Positions 24,796 to 34,159 of a DNA stretch of 64,000 bases are shown here, one piece after another. Every line of letters starts with the position of its first letter. Positions within the stretch are counted from its first letter, which is position 1. Origin of the DNA: Streptomyces tauricus (lineage in GTDB: Bacteria > Actinomycetota > Actinomycetes > Streptomycetales > Streptomycetaceae); assembly GCF_014650955.1 (NCBI RefSeq), contig NZ_BMVY01000006.1, forward strand, positions 1 through 64,000, written 5' to 3'. The position numbers and the translations under genes are program-made. A model generated the notes under the pieces. That model saw only the letters and a program-made list of their open reading frames with translations. It searched no databases and was not told where the DNA came from.

Positions 24796-25197
24796 ATGAC
24801 GACCACCGAGGCCGGCGCGACGGCGCCCTCCGGGGAGAACGGTGCGGCGGGGACGGGTACCGGTACCGGTGCGGATGCCGGTGCCGCGGAGATCGTGACC
24901 GACCACGATCGCGGGATCCACGGCTACCACAAGCAGAAGGACGAGCACCTCAAGCGGCTGCGGCGGATCGAGGGGCAGGTGCGGGGGCTGCAGCGGATGG
25001 TCGACGAGGACGTCTACTGCATCGACATACTCACGCAGGTCTCCGCCTCCACGAAGGCGCTGCAGTCGTTCGCGCTGCAGCTTCTGGAGGAGCACCTGCG
25101 GCACTGTGTCGCTGACGCGGCGGTCAAGGGGGGTGCCGAGATCGACGCGAAGGTGGAGGAGGCTACGAAGGCTATTGCGCGGTTGTTGCGCACGTAG
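24796..25197 (+). CDS. csoR: Copper-sensing repressor CsoR
   Basis: Product of 133 residues, AGGAGG 5 bases before the ATG. After a roughly 40-residue Gly/Thr/Ala-rich tail comes the four-helix DUF156 fold: HLKRLRRIEGQVRGLQRMV, then VYCIDILTQ and LLEEHLRHCV. The Cu(I) ligands are Cys75, His100 and Cys104, the same numbers reported for S. lividans CsoR. It releases its operator when it binds Cu(I), derepressing copper efflux genes, which are not in this window. A CsoR box lies directly upstream. Confidence 0.96.
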   Translation: MTTTEAGATAPSGENGAAGTGTGTGADAGAAEIVTDHDRGIHGYHKQKDEHLKRLRRIEGQVRGLQRMVDEDVYCIDILTQVSASTKALQSFALQLLEEHLRHCVADAAVKGGAEIDAKVEEATKAIARLLRT

Positions 25198-25248
25198 CCC
25201 TTTGCCGGGCGGGGGGTTGGGCTCTGGCGCGGGTCAGTGGGGGTGATT

Positions 25249-25373
25249 GCGCCGTTCCCCGCGCCCCTGAAGGGCGAAAGACTGCGCCGTTCCCCGCGCC
25301 CCTCAACGACGAAAGACTGCGCCGTTCCCCGCGCCCCTCAACGACGAAAGACTGCGCCGTTCCCCGCGCCCCC
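25249..25373 (-). repeat. Four GC-rich elements at an exact 35-bp period
   Basis: GCGCCGTTCCCCGCGCCCC begins at 25249, 25284, 25319 and 25354. The intervening 15 bases (CAACGACGAAAGACT) are identical in the last two gaps and similar in the first. The array fills the space between csoR and the convergent small gene. Confidence 0.92.
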
Positions 25374-25400
25374 GGCCCCTTCCTTAGGTGGGTGGGGTGG

Positions 25401-25607
25401 TTAGGTTGTGGGGGGCTTGGGGGGCTTGGGGGGCTGGTGGGGGAAGCGTTCTTCGGCCACTTTCAGTACCTCGTCGATGCGGTCGGGGCTGAGACGGTCC
25501 TCGCGGGCGGCCGAGGCCGCGATGATCAAGTCGCCGCACAGCTCGATCTCGGCCAGGGCCACGTGGTCCTGAACTGCCGTACCGCGCGCCGGAGCCACGT
25601 GCATCAC
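25401..25607 (-). CDS. Conserved small protein of unknown function
   Basis: Product of 68 residues starting GTG-ATG at 25607, with AGGAAGAG immediately upstream. Sequence: MHVAPARGTAVQDHVALAE, an Asp/Glu-rich helix with RLSPDRIDEVLKVAEE, then a Pro/Lys repeat tail (PPKPPKPP). I recognise it as a type of small protein found across Streptomyces but know no function. Convergent with csoR across the repeat array. Confidence 0.7.
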   Translation of the reverse strand: MMHVAPARGTAVQDHVALAEIELCGDLIIAASAAREDRLSPDRIDEVLKVAEERFPHQPPKPPKPPTT

Positions 25608-25736
25608 CTCTTCCTGCCGTTACCGACTTCCTAGAGTAGGGAGCGGTCCACGGACAGCGCATGGCACCAACGGACCATTTCCGGCCCTTCGCGTCCGGCC
25701 CTCCCGCCCTGCCGTCACCGTCGCACCACCGTTCCC

Positions 25737-26576
25737 TCACCCGGCGATCCGCCCGGCGAAGATGTCCTTCGTCTTCGGCAGGCGTACGTCGACCGCGGCT
25801 CCGAAGTCGTACAGCAGCGTCGTGGAGGACACCGCCACCGTGTCCTTCTGCTGCCCGTTCACGAAGCTGAAGCGGTGGCGGACCTTGCGGATACGCCCCT
25901 GGTCGTCGAGGTAGACGTCGAAGGGGACCCTCGCCGTGGCGAACCCTTTCGCCGCCGCCCGCAGCGCCTCCCGGTTGCCCGCCGAGGCCTCGCGCGCGGC
26001 CACCGCGAGGTCGGCGGTACCCCGGTAGTGCCGTACCGCCGTGCCCGCGACCGACGTCCTGCCCACATACGTCGCCTTGCGCGCGCCCCGCAACAGCTCC
26101 GCGGCGGCGAACGGATCGGTCGCGCCGCCCGTGACCAGGTTTCCGTCGGAGAGCGTGGCCGTGTCGACCCGCACCCACTTGTCGGTGGGCACACCCGCGC
26201 CGCGGTTCTTCATGTAGAGGGCGCCCGGAGCGAGCAGTTCGGTGATGGGCCGGTGGCCGTCGGCGCCGGCCGGGTCCTGCGGGAGGAGCACCTTCAGCCG
26301 ACCCACCTGGTCCGCGAAGTCGTAGACCCCCTCGCCGCGGATGGTCACGCGGGTGCCGCCGGTCGCCATCTCCATGGACGTACGCGCCTTGGACGTACCG
26401 GCGCGGACCAGGTTCCGGGCCGCTCCGTGGAGCACCTCGACCGGGTCCTCGGCGGCCCGGGCGTCGTCGGAGGCGGTCCCACCGCCCGCGCATCCGGTGG
26501 CGCAGAGCAGAAGCCCCGTCGCCGCCGCGGCCAGGGCGACCGCCCCGTCCCCTCGTTTTCGCTGCCGCTCCACCAT
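25737..26576 (-). CDS. Secreted lipoprotein, LppX/LprAFG-like
   Basis: Product of 279 residues. Signal peptide with lipobox LLLCATGCAGGG (Cys near 29). The mature part alternates strands and helices, with TSKARTSMEMATGG, RITELLAPGALYMKNRG-like spacing (here PITELLAPGALYMKN), KWVRVD and PFDVYLDDQGRIRKVRHRFSF, a pattern of actinobacterial lipoproteins related to LppX_LprAFG that carry lipids across the cell envelope. Monocistronic as far as can be seen. Confidence 0.8.
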   Translation of the reverse strand: MVERQRKRGDGAVALAAAATGLLLCATGCAGGGTASDDARAAEDPVEVLHGAARNLVRAGTSKARTSMEMATGGTRVTIRGEGVYDFADQVGRLKVLLPQDPAGADGHRPITELLAPGALYMKNRGAGVPTDKWVRVDTATLSDGNLVTGGATDPFAAAELLRGARKATYVGRTSVAGTAVRHYRGTADLAVAAREASAGNREALRAAAKGFATARVPFDVYLDDQGRIRKVRHRFSFVNGQQKDTVAVSSTTLLYDFGAAVDVRLPKTKDIFAGRIAG

Positions 26577-26694
26577 CGCCTGCTACCCCCAGCCGGGACG
26601 TCCTTGGGCGGGCCTCGTGTCGTGTCGTTTCGCTTAACGACTGGTGGGGGGTGTTGTCACGCGGCTGCCGGGCATGGGGAAGCGTTTACCTACG

Positions 26695-26889
26695 ATGGGT
26701 ACGGTGGGGCGCGTGGCGCAACAGGAAGAGATCACTCCCCTGGAACACCGGACGACGACGGTCGAGCAAGGCCCCTTCTGCCTGGCCCGATGCACCTGTG
26801 GCTGGAGAGGCCCGGCAAGAAGAGCCCGAAGCCTGGCCCGCACGGACGCCCAGAACCACACCCAGCCCATCGCGGCAGAGCCCCGCTGA
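26695..26889 (+). CDS. Small Cys-rich conserved protein
   Basis: Product of 64 residues from ATG 26695 (ATGs at 26644 and 26673 are in frame but have no better support). Contains GPFCLARCTCGWRGPARRAR, with a C-x3-C-x-C pattern suggestive of a metal site, then a basic helix and an LARTDAQNH region. I recognise this motif as recurrent in Streptomyces small proteins; function unknown. TTTACCTACGAT just before the start could serve as -10 of a nearly leaderless message. Confidence 0.6.
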   Translation: MGTVGRVAQQEEITPLEHRTTTVEQGPFCLARCTCGWRGPARRARSLARTDAQNHTQPIAAEPR

Positions 26890-26915
26890 TCCGCACCCAC
26901 AGAGGCGCCCCATCA

Positions 26916-27012
26916 GGGGCGCGGGGAACGGCGCAGTCTTTGGCTTTTCGCTTTCAGGGGCGCGGGGAACGGCGCAGTCTTTTTGCTTTCAAGGGGCGCG
27001 GGGAACTGCGCG
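26916..27012 (+). repeat. Three copies of the GC-rich intergenic element
   Basis: GGGGCGCGGGGAACGGCGCA begins at 26916 and 26957 and as a variant (GGGGCGCGGGGAACTGCGCG) at 26993; spacings are 41 and 36 bases. They lie between the 3' ends of the small Cys-rich gene and the Nudix gene. Confidence 0.85.
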
Positions 27013-27085
27013 ACCAGCCACGAAGCCCCCGCAGCCGAACACCCGCCAGCCGCACGCAGTGCGCCCGGCAGTGCGCACCGCAGTG

Positions 27086-27526
27086 CTAGACGCGCCGCAA
27101 AACCGCGACCAGCTCATCCACGAGCTCCCGATCCCGCGGCTGCGTGAGCCGCCCCCGCGCCGCCACAGGCGAAAGCCACAGCACCCGGTCCACCTCACGG
27201 TTGGCGACGAAGTCGCCGCCCGTCTCCTCGGCGGCCCAGTAACTCACCTGCTTGGGGCGGTCGTTGGCCACGTAGTGGAGGGTCGTCAGGCGCGGCCCCG
27301 GCGCACACCGGTGCCCGGTCTCCTCCTCGACCTCGCGCAGAGCCGCCGCGAGCGTGTCCTCGCCGGACTTCAGCTTGCCCTTCGGGTGCGACCAGTCGTC
27401 GTACTTCGGCCGGTGGACCAGGCAGATCTGCAGTTCGCCGTCGGCCGGTGAGCGGCGCCACAGGACGCAGCCCGCCGCGAGCACCGGGTCTTTGTCCACG
27501 AGTACGGGGTTTCCGTTCGAGTGCAC
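27086..27526 (-). CDS. Nudix hydrolase (MutT-like)
   Basis: Product of 146 residues, GTG start with GGAGG upstream. A full Nudix box is present at about 49-71: GKLKSGEDTLAAALREVEEETG is the G-x5-E-x7-REUxEExGU pattern (part shown: LAAALREVEEETG). It should hydrolyse a nucleoside diphosphate linked to another moiety. It is 42 bases downstream of the CHAD gene in the ppk operon; in mycobacteria a MutT1-type protein is also encoded near ppk. The C-terminal phosphoglycerate-mutase half of MutT1 is absent. Confidence 0.93.
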   Translation of the reverse strand: MHSNGNPVLVDKDPVLAAGCVLWRRSPADGELQICLVHRPKYDDWSHPKGKLKSGEDTLAAALREVEEETGHRCAPGPRLTTLHYVANDRPKQVSYWAAEETGGDFVANREVDRVLWLSPVAARGRLTQPRDRELVDELVAVLRRV

Positions 27527-27568
27527 TGGGCCTCCGATCGCGCGTAGCGGCCTCCGTCGGTCAAGCCG

Positions 27569-28621
27569 TCACGGAGTGCCGACCGTCTCCCTCATCCAGG
27601 CCCGCTGAAACGTGAACCTGGCCGCTTCCACTTCGTGTCGCTGGTCCGCGTGGAGCACCCCGAGCGCGTACGCCGTCGCCGGTGCGATCCGTGGGGTGCG
27701 GGCCGCCGAGGCCGCCGCCGCGGCCGCCTCCGCCGCGTCGCGGTGCCGGTCCAGGGCCTTGCCCGCGTTCAGCAGGCGGACGTCGAGGCGGACTTCGTCG
27801 CCGAACAGGACCTCGCGCGCGTAGCGGTGCAGGCGCAGCAGGAGGCGTACCTGGTGCCAGGGGGCGTCCTGGGGCTGCGGGGCCGTGTCGGCGGAGAGGC
27901 CGTGGACGAGGGCCTCCGAGTTGTAGGGATGGCCCGCGGTGACCAGGGGCAGCCCGGTGACGGCGTCGCAGAGGCGGTCCTCCGCGGCGGCGGCCAGTGG
28001 CTTGAGCCCGGCGGAAGCCGTGGCCGTGGCCGTCGTCGCGGCCGTGGTCGCGGCGGCGGTCAGCGGGACCTCGCTGGCCAGTACGGCGACGTTGTCGGCG
28101 ACGGCGTGGAAGCGGCTGGAGCCCAGTGCCTGGAGCGCCGCCGAGTGGGCGCGGGTCCGGGCGAGGGTCAGCTGGCGCTCCAGGAGGGCGCCCGCCTTGG
28201 CCGCGCCGACGGTCAGCTGGCCCTTCTCCGCCCGTACCTCGGAGGAGGCCTGCGACGGGAACGCCGCCGAGCCCGACAGCCGGTGCAGTGCCGCGAGCAG
28301 CCGCTCCTGGCGGGCCCCGTACGCGTGTTCACGGGCCAGGGTCCCCGAGAGCCAGGCCAGTTCGGGGCGCATGGCCTCCGACCAGCCCTCGTCGAGCAGG
28401 GGCCGGAAGGTGTGCAGGGTGCCGCTGATGCGGCGGGCCGAGCGGCGCAGGGAGCGCGCCGCGTCCACGGCCTCCTTCGAGCCATTCACCGCCGCCGCGC
28501 CGCCGGTCTCCCGGTGCTGGCGCAGCGCGCGGAGGAATTCCGTGGCCTGGGCCCGGAGGTATGCCGCGAGGGCGTCCCCGGCCACGGGTCCGGCCGTCGG
28601 GTCAAGGTGTTGCTGTGCCAC
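27569..28621 (-). CDS. CHAD domain protein, polyphosphate-associated
   Basis: Product of 350 residues, helical and rich in Ala, Arg and His. The CHAD fold is recognised from [21 protein letters not shown] near 52-75, RHEV-type basic helices and [24 protein letters not shown] proteins bind inorganic polyphosphate granules through basic helices, and this gene overlaps ppk by 20 bases. GTG start at 28621. Confidence 0.92.
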   Translation of the reverse strand: MAQQHLDPTAGPVAGDALAAYLRAQATEFLRALRQHRETGGAAAVNGSKEAVDAARSLRRSARRISGTLHTFRPLLDEGWSEAMRPELAWLSGTLAREHAYGARQERLLAALHRLSGSAAFPSQASSEVRAEKGQLTVGAAKAGALLERQLTLARTRAHSAALQALGSSRFHAVADNVAVLASEVPLTAAATTAATTATATASAGLKPLAAAAEDRLCDAVTGLPLVTAGHPYNSEALVHGLSADTAPQPQDAPWHQVRLLLRLHRYAREVLFGDEVRLDVRLLNAGKALDRHRDAAEAAAAAASAARTPRIAPATAYALGVLHADQRHEVEAARFTFQRAWMRETVGTP

Positions 28622-30833
28622 GCCGGCGCCTCCGGGCGTCTATGAGCATCTCCTGGACGTTGCGCAGAGGCTGGCCCTCGGCGTCGGTCGCGTGCCGGGT
28701 CCATTCGCCGTCGGGGCCGAGGTGCCAGGAGGAAGTGGTGTCGGACATGCCGGTCTCGAACAGCCGGTTGAGGGCCGACCGGTGGGCCGGGTCGGTGATT
28801 CTCACCAGTGCTTCGATACGCCGGTCGAGGTTGCGGTGCATCATGTCGGCGCTGCCTATCCACACCTCGGGCTCGCCGCCGTTGCCGAAGCCGAACACCC
28901 GGGAGTGTTCGAGGAAGCGGCCGAGGACGGACCGTACGCGGATGTTCTCGGACAGGCCCGGCACGCCCGGCCGTACCGCGCAGATTCCCCGTACCCAGAC
29001 GTCGACCGGTACGCCGGCCTGGGAGGCGCGGTAGAGCGCGTCGATGAGCGCCTCGTCCACCATCGAGTTGACCTTGATGCGGACATGGGCGGGGCGTCCG
29101 GCACGGTGGTGCTGGACCTCCTTGTTGATGCGCGCTATCAGACCGTCGCGCAGGGACTTGGGCGCGACGAGCAGGCGGCGGTACGTCTCGCGGCGGGAGT
29201 AGCCGGAGAGCCGGTTGAAGAGGTCGGAGAGGTCCGCGCCCACCTGCGGGTCGGCGGTCAGGAGCCCCAGGTCCTCGTACAGGCGGGCGGTCTTGGGGTG
29301 GTAGTTGCCCGTGCCGACGTGGCTGTAGCGGCGGAGGGTGTCGCCCTCCTGGCGCACCACGAGCGACAGCTTGCAGTGGGTCTTGAGGCCGACGAGGCCG
29401 TAGACCACGTGGCAGCCCGACTCCTCCAGTTTGCGTGCCCACTTGATGTTGGCCTGCTCGTCGAAGCGTGCCTTGATCTCGACGAGGACGAGGACCTGCT
29501 TGCCGGACTCGGCCGCGTCGATGAGGGCGTCGACGATGGGGGAGTCGCCCGAGGTGCGGTACAGCGTCTGCTTGATGGCCAGCACGTCGGGGTCCGTCGC
29601 CGCCTGCTCCAGGAACGCCTGGACGGAGGTGGAGAAGCTGTCGTACGGGTGGTGCAGCAGGACGTCGCGTTCGCGCAGGGCCGCGAAGATGTCGGGCGGC
29701 GACGCCGACTCGACCTCCGCGAGGTCGCGGTGGGTGCCCGCGATGAACTTCGGGAACTTCAGCTCGGGCCGGTCGAGGGCGCCGATGCCGAAGAGGCCGG
29801 TGAGGTCCAGGGGACCCGGCAGCGGGTACACCTCGGCCTCGGAGATCTTCAACTCGCGTACCAGCAGGTCCAGTACGTACCGGTCGATGGACTCCTCGAC
29901 CTCCAGGCGCACCGGCGGGCCGAAGCGGCGCCGCATCAGTTCCTTCTCCAGAGCCTGGAGGAGGTTCTCGGCGTCGTCCTCCTCGACCTCCAGGTCCTCG
30001 TTCCTGGTGAGGCGGAACGTGTGGTGCTCCAACACCTCCATGCCGGGGAAGAGCTCCTCCAGATGGGCCGCGATGACATCCTCGATGGGGACGAAGCGGT
30101 TGGGGGAGGCCTCCAGGAAGCGGGAGAGCAGCGGCGGCACCTTGACGCGCGCGAAGTGGCGGTGCCCGGAGACCGGGTTGCGCACGACGACCGCGAGGTT
30201 CAGGGAGAGACCCGAGATGTACGGGAAGGGGTGCGCGGGATCGACCGCGAGGGGGGTCAGGACCGGGAAGATCTGGTGGCGGAAGAGCGTGAAGAGGCGC
30301 GCCTGCTCCTTCTCGGACAGCTCGCTCCAGCGGACGAGGTGGATGCCCTCCTCCGCGAGCTGCGGCGCCACGTCCTCCTGGTAGCAGGCGGCGTGCCGCG
30401 CCATGAGCTCGCGCGAGCGGGCCCAGATCATCTCCAGCACCTCGCGGGGCTGCAGGCCCGAGGCCGAGCGGGTGGCCACGCCGGTGGCGATGCGCCGCTT
30501 CAGACCGGCCACCCGGACCATGAAGAACTCGTCCAGGTTGCTGGCGAAGATCGCCAGAAATTTCGCCCGTTCGAGGAGGGGCGTGTTGGGATCCTCGGCG
30601 AGTTCGAGGACCCGTTCGTTGAACGCGAGCCAACTGCGCTCCCGGTCGAGGAACCGGCCCTGCGGAAGCTGGACGCCGTCCTGGACCAGATCCTCGTACT
30701 CGTCGAGGTCGGCGTCGAGGTCGGGCTCCAGGTCGGAGACGTTCGCCGCCACGGTGTGCGGGCGGTGGGCGGCTATGGAACCGACGGACGGCTGCGGGTG
30801 CTGGACCTGCGCCTGGGCATTGGGCTGGTTCAT
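28602..30833 (-). CDS. ppk: Polyphosphate kinase Ppk1
   Basis: Product of 743 residues from ATG 30833 (MNQPNAQAQ); an ATG at 30980 is in frame but would add 49 low-complexity residues without a ribosome site. Domains: N-terminal helical (from [19 protein letters not shown]), head domain, and two PLD-like catalytic domains. The autophosphorylated His lies in [19 protein letters not shown], and the second PLD-like region in [16 protein letters not shown]. It polymerises the gamma-phosphate of ATP into polyphosphate reversibly. First gene of the ppk-CHAD-Nudix operon; PhoP dependence is known for Streptomyces ppk, but I did not find a convincing PHO box. Confidence 0.97.
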   Translation of the reverse strand: MNQPNAQAQVQHPQPSVGSIAAHRPHTVAANVSDLEPDLDADLDEYEDLVQDGVQLPQGRFLDRERSWLAFNERVLELAEDPNTPLLERAKFLAIFASNLDEFFMVRVAGLKRRIATGVATRSASGLQPREVLEMIWARSRELMARHAACYQEDVAPQLAEEGIHLVRWSELSEKEQARLFTLFRHQIFPVLTPLAVDPAHPFPYISGLSLNLAVVVRNPVSGHRHFARVKVPPLLSRFLEASPNRFVPIEDVIAAHLEELFPGMEVLEHHTFRLTRNEDLEVEEDDAENLLQALEKELMRRRFGPPVRLEVEESIDRYVLDLLVRELKISEAEVYPLPGPLDLTGLFGIGALDRPELKFPKFIAGTHRDLAEVESASPPDIFAALRERDVLLHHPYDSFSTSVQAFLEQAATDPDVLAIKQTLYRTSGDSPIVDALIDAAESGKQVLVLVEIKARFDEQANIKWARKLEESGCHVVYGLVGLKTHCKLSLVVRQEGDTLRRYSHVGTGNYHPKTARLYEDLGLLTADPQVGADLSDLFNRLSGYSRRETYRRLLVAPKSLRDGLIARINKEVQHHRAGRPAHVRIKVNSMVDEALIDALYRASQAGVPVDVWVRGICAVRPGVPGLSENIRVRSVLGRFLEHSRVFGFGNGGEPEVWIGSADMMHRNLDRRIEALVRITDPAHRSALNRLFETGMSDTTSSWHLGPDGEWTRHATDAEGQPLRNVQEMLIDARRRRRGTATP

Positions 30834-31227
30834 GAACCCATTCTTCCGCGCCGGGCCGGAAACAGGCGCGTCGGAGAGAGCGGGCGGAAGCGCCGCGAGG
30901 AGGTGCGGGCTTCCGTTCCTCCTCTGCGAGGAGGGTTCGCGCTCCGGCGGAGACGAGGGCTCGGGCGGACCGGGGTTCATTGCCCGAGGGTCGCAAGCCT
31001 GTCTGAATCACTGGTTACGGCGACATGACGTGCGGGATATCGGGGGGAGGCTCCCCGACGTCTACATGGCTGCCCGTACGTCGCCCCGCTTCACGGGAGG
31101 GGTCGCGCCCCGAAAGGGGCGCGGGGAACGGCGCAGTCTTTCGGGGGCGCGGGGAACGGCGCAGTCTTTGAGGGGCGAGGGGAACGGCGCGGCCGGCCCC
31201 CACCGGACCGGCACGTACGTACCCCCC
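30834..31227. other. Intergenic region upstream of ppk
   Basis: About 390 bases without a supported gene. It contains the ppk promoter region and, at 31116-31191, three GC-rich intergenic elements near the 3' end of the permease gene. No perfect operator-like palindrome was noticed. Confidence 0.4.
31116..31191 (+). repeat. Three GC-rich elements at 28-bp period
   Basis: Copies begin at 31116, 31144 and 31172, exactly 28 bases apart; the third has GGGGCGAGGGGAACGGCGCG. This is the shortest spacing of the family in this window. They lie just after the 3' end of the minus-strand permease gene. Confidence 0.87.
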
Positions 31228-32049
31228 TCACCCCGTACGGCGCCGCAGCGCCCAGAAGGCGACCCCCGTGGCAACCACGGCGACCCCCAGCACGATCCCG
31301 GTCTCCACAAGGTGCATCGGCCAGTAGTGGGACTCGGGACGGACCCCGTCCCCGACCTTTGGCCACAGATCCTCTCTGTGGACCTCCAGGTTGTGGTTGA
31401 CCAGGTACATCGCCCCGCACGCCACGGCCACCGCCGGCAGCGACCGGCGCACCACGACCCCGGCGAGCGCGCCCACCCCCAGCCCGCACAGCCCGTACGC
31501 CACCAGCGCGGGCCCCCGCGCGGCGAACACGTCGTCGAACGTCCAGTCGTCGCCCATCAGGTCCCGGTTGGCCGTCCACGCCCAGCGGAACACGAGGACG
31601 AACACCGTCCCGCCGGCCACCAGCAGCAGCGCGGGCACGGCGAGCTTCGCGGCCAGCCAGCGCGTCGGCGAGACGGACTGGGTCCAGGCCAGCTCGGCGG
31701 TGCCGTTCTCCAGCTCACGCCCCACCAGCGCGCCGGCGGCGAACGCGGCCACGGCGAAGAAGCTGTAGTAGACGAGGGTGGAGACCCAGCTGATGGTCCC
31801 GCCGTAGTCGATCGCGACCCGGAGCCGGCAGAGCCCGCCGGTGCCCGCGCACGCGGAGATCCGCTCCCGTACGGCGTCCGCGGTGATCTCGACCTCCCAC
31901 ACCAGCGTGCCGAGGGCGGCCAGCAGGAACACGCCCCACACGATCAGCGCCGCGCGGTGCAGCCGCAGCACGGTCCACGGCAGTCCGGTGTTCAGCGGCA
32001 GTCCGGCACGGAACGGCAGTCCTGCGCGCGAGAGCTGTCCGGTGTTCAT
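31228..32049 (-). CDS. ABC transporter permease, second membrane subunit
   Basis: Product of 273 residues with six hydrophobic segments. It is a paralogue of the adjacent permease: both contain ALVGRELENGTAxLAWTQSVSP, RWLAAKLAVPAL and a closing GIVLxVA...ALRRRT pattern. ATG 32049 overlaps the upstream stop (ATGA). It probably forms a heterodimeric channel with its neighbour, driven by the ATPase at 33053-34159. Substrate unknown. Confidence 0.87.
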   Translation of the reverse strand: MNTGQLSRAGLPFRAGLPLNTGLPWTVLRLHRAALIVWGVFLLAALGTLVWEVEITADAVRERISACAGTGGLCRLRVAIDYGGTISWVSTLVYYSFFAVAAFAAGALVGRELENGTAELAWTQSVSPTRWLAAKLAVPALLLVAGGTVFVLVFRWAWTANRDLMGDDWTFDDVFAARGPALVAYGLCGLGVGALAGVVVRRSLPAVAVACGAMYLVNHNLEVHREDLWPKVGDGVRPESHYWPMHLVETGIVLGVAVVATGVAFWALRRRTG

Positions 32050-33056
32050 ACGGCGGCTCCCGCGGCGGCGGTACGACGGTGGAGCAGGACGAAGGCGGCG
32101 GTGGCCGCGAGGGCGGCGACGGCGAGGACGATCCCGCTCTCGGTGAGCTGCAGAGGCCAGAAGTGGGACCGCGGGTGAAAGGTGGCCCAGACGTCGGCCA
32201 GGTCGCTGTGGGCCAGGCAGCTCCGCAGGTCGGCCACGCTTCCGTCGGCGTCGCTGCAGGCCATGTTGTTGCCGATGCGCAGGCCGTCGTCGGTGATCAC
32301 ACCGCGGTCGAGCTGGAGGGCCTGGTCCGGCAGGCTCAGGGACCGGGCGCCGGTGACCGTGACCGTGGGCCACATACTCGGCCGGTACTGATCGCCCAAT
32401 TGGGTGATGGCGAACATGACGGTGACGGCGACGCCCAGGGCGGGCAGCGTACGGCCGGTCAGCAGGCCCGCGAGGACGCCGACGGCCAGGCCGCAGAGGG
32501 CGTACGCGAGGGCGACCGGGCCGTTGGAGCGGAAGCCGTACGCGTCGAACCAGTCCGTCCACAGCAGGTCGCCGCCGCCGTTCCACATCAGGCGGTGCAG
32601 GGGGACCAGCAGGGCCGCGCCGACGGTGACGAACAGCGCGGGCACGGCGAGTTTCGCGGCGAGCCAGCGGGCCGGGGAGACGGACTGGGTCCAGGCGAGA
32701 TGCGCGGTGCCGTTCTCCAGCTCTCGGCCGACGAGGGCCGCGCCCGCCCAGGCGGCGACCAGGAGGGGGAGGAAGGACACGACGAGGGTGGTGAGCGCCA
32801 CGGTCGCGCTGTACCGGCTCAGCCAGGGGCCGCCGGGGAAGTGACAGGCCTCGATGTCCGTACGGCACTGCTCCTGGACGTCCGCGGCGGCCGTCTCGTA
32901 ACCCGGGCCGTACGCCCACAGCATCGCCGCCGCGAGGGCCACGACCAGCAGCAGCCAGCACCACAGGGCCGACCGGTGCAGCCGCAGGAGGGACCGGGCG
33001 AGCCCGAGCCCGGGAGCGGGGGCCGAGCGCGGAGGGGCGGGGAGAGTCGTCGTCAT
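32046..33056 (-). CDS. ABC transporter permease, first membrane subunit
   Basis: Product of 336 residues, six transmembrane segments with a large loop near 190-290. It shares ALVGRELENGTAHLAWTQ and RWLAAKLAVPALF with the following gene, indicating tandem duplication within the operon. Start overlaps the ATPase stop by 4 bases. Part of the GntR-controlled transporter. Confidence 0.88.
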   Translation of the reverse strand: MTTTLPAPPRSAPAPGLGLARSLLRLHRSALWCWLLLVVALAAAMLWAYGPGYETAAADVQEQCRTDIEACHFPGGPWLSRYSATVALTTLVVSFLPLLVAAWAGAALVGRELENGTAHLAWTQSVSPARWLAAKLAVPALFVTVGAALLVPLHRLMWNGGGDLLWTDWFDAYGFRSNGPVALAYALCGLAVGVLAGLLTGRTLPALGVAVTVMFAITQLGDQYRPSMWPTVTVTGARSLSLPDQALQLDRGVITDDGLRIGNNMACSDADGSVADLRSCLAHSDLADVWATFHPRSHFWPLQLTESGIVLAVAALAATAAFVLLHRRTAAAGAAV

Positions 33057-34159
33057 GGGCGCACGTTCTCCTCACCGGTCTCACCGGTCTCACCGGTGAC
33101 GCCGGTCGCGGCGGTCGTCCCGGGATCGCCGGTCCCGCCGGTCGGTCCGGCCTCATCGCCCTCGTCGGCCTTTTCGGGCTCTTCTGTAAAGAGGTCCGGT
33201 GCTTCGGGGTTGCGCAGATGGGCCAGGAGCAGCTCTTCCAAAGAGGGCGCGGCGGTCTCCCAGCCGTCGGTCGGCGGGTGGTCCGTGCGTATCAGCGCGG
33301 TGAGCTGGCGGCCCGTGCCGTGCGACTCGACGACGGTGTGGCCGGAGAGGTCGCGTGCGGGGCCGGTCAGCAGGGTGTGCGCGGCGAGCAGCCGTTCGGG
33401 GTCGCCGCCCAGCCTGATCCGGCCGCCGCCCATGAGGAACAGGTGGTCGCAGACGCCCTCCAGTTCGGCGATGACGTGCGAGGACATCACGATGGTCGTG
33501 CCGTGCTCGGCGGCCTCACCCAGCAGGGCCCCGAGGAGTTCGCGCCGGGCCAGCGGGTCGAGGTCGGCCATCGGCTCGTCCAGCAGCATGAGTTCGGGCC
33601 GCTTTCCGAAGGCCAGGGCGAGGGCGACGCGGGTGCGCTGGCCGCCGGAGAGCGAGCGGATCCGGTCGCCGGGACGGAGGGCCCCCTCCCGGACCAGGTC
33701 CGGGCCGGGGTCCAGGTCAAGGTCCAGGTCCGGTGCGGTCCGCCCGGCCGTGTCCCCGTACTCAGGCCCGTACGCGCGCCCGTACTCCGGCCCGTACGCG
33801 ATGCGTTCCGCGGTCGTCCGGTCCCAGCGGGCGCGGTTCAGTTCGGCGCCGAGGCGGAGGGTGGCGGCGACCGTGAGCTGGGGCGGCAGCGGTTTGGCCT
33901 GGGCCACGTAGGCGAAACGCTCGCGGGCGCGGGCCGGTGTGGTGCCGAGGACCCTCACCGTGCCCTCGGTGGGGCGTGTCAGGCCCGCGGCCAGTGCCAG
34001 GAGTGTCGACTTGCCCGTGCCGTTGGGCCCGACCAGGGCGCAGATCCGGCCCGCGGGCAGGCGGAAGGAACAGTCCCGCAGGACGTGTCCCCGCCTGCGC
34101 CGGTACCGCTTGCCCAGCCCGACCGCTTCCAGCGCGGTCCCTTCGCCGTCCCTGTTCAT
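33053..34159 (-). CDS. ABC transporter ATP-binding protein with repeat insertion
   Basis: Product of 368 residues. Walker A GPNGTGKS near 44-51, signature SLSGGQRTRVALA, Walker B LMLLDEPMADLDP, H-loop SSHVIAELE. Between the Q-loop and the signature lies a low-complexity insert with YGPEY twice and DLDLDLDPGPDL, encoded by a short tandem duplication at about 33715-33795. The C-terminal tail is Gly/Thr/Glu-rich (TGETGETGEE). Its start overlaps the GntR stop. Partners are the two permeases downstream. Confidence 0.92.
   Translation of the reverse strand: MNRDGEGTALEAVGLGKRYRRRRGHVLRDCSFRLPAGRICALVGPNGTGKSTLLALAAGLTRPTEGTVRVLGTTPARARERFAYVAQAKPLPPQLTVAATLRLGAELNRARWDRTTAERIAYGPEYGRAYGPEYGDTAGRTAPDLDLDLDPGPDLVREGALRPGDRIRSLSGGQRTRVALALAFGKRPELMLLDEPMADLDPLARRELLGALLGEAAEHGTTIVMSSHVIAELEGVCDHLFLMGGGRIRLGGDPERLLAAHTLLTGPARDLSGHTVVESHGTGRQLTALIRTDHPPTDGWETAAPSLEELLLAHLRNPEAPDLFTEEPEKADEGDEAGPTGGTGDPGTTAATGVTGETGETGEENVRP

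Noticed and set aside
25249..25373. Regular repeats suggesting a CRISPR array
   Set aside because: The spacers are nearly identical and only 15 bases long, and no cas gene is present; it is a tandem repeat.
27939..31028. A 1029-codon open frame on the plus strand
   Set aside because: Antisense to ppk and CHAD; no domain or sensible composition.
32079..33911. A 610-codon plus-strand frame
   Set aside because: Antisense to permease and ATPase genes with exact coupled overlaps; no motif.
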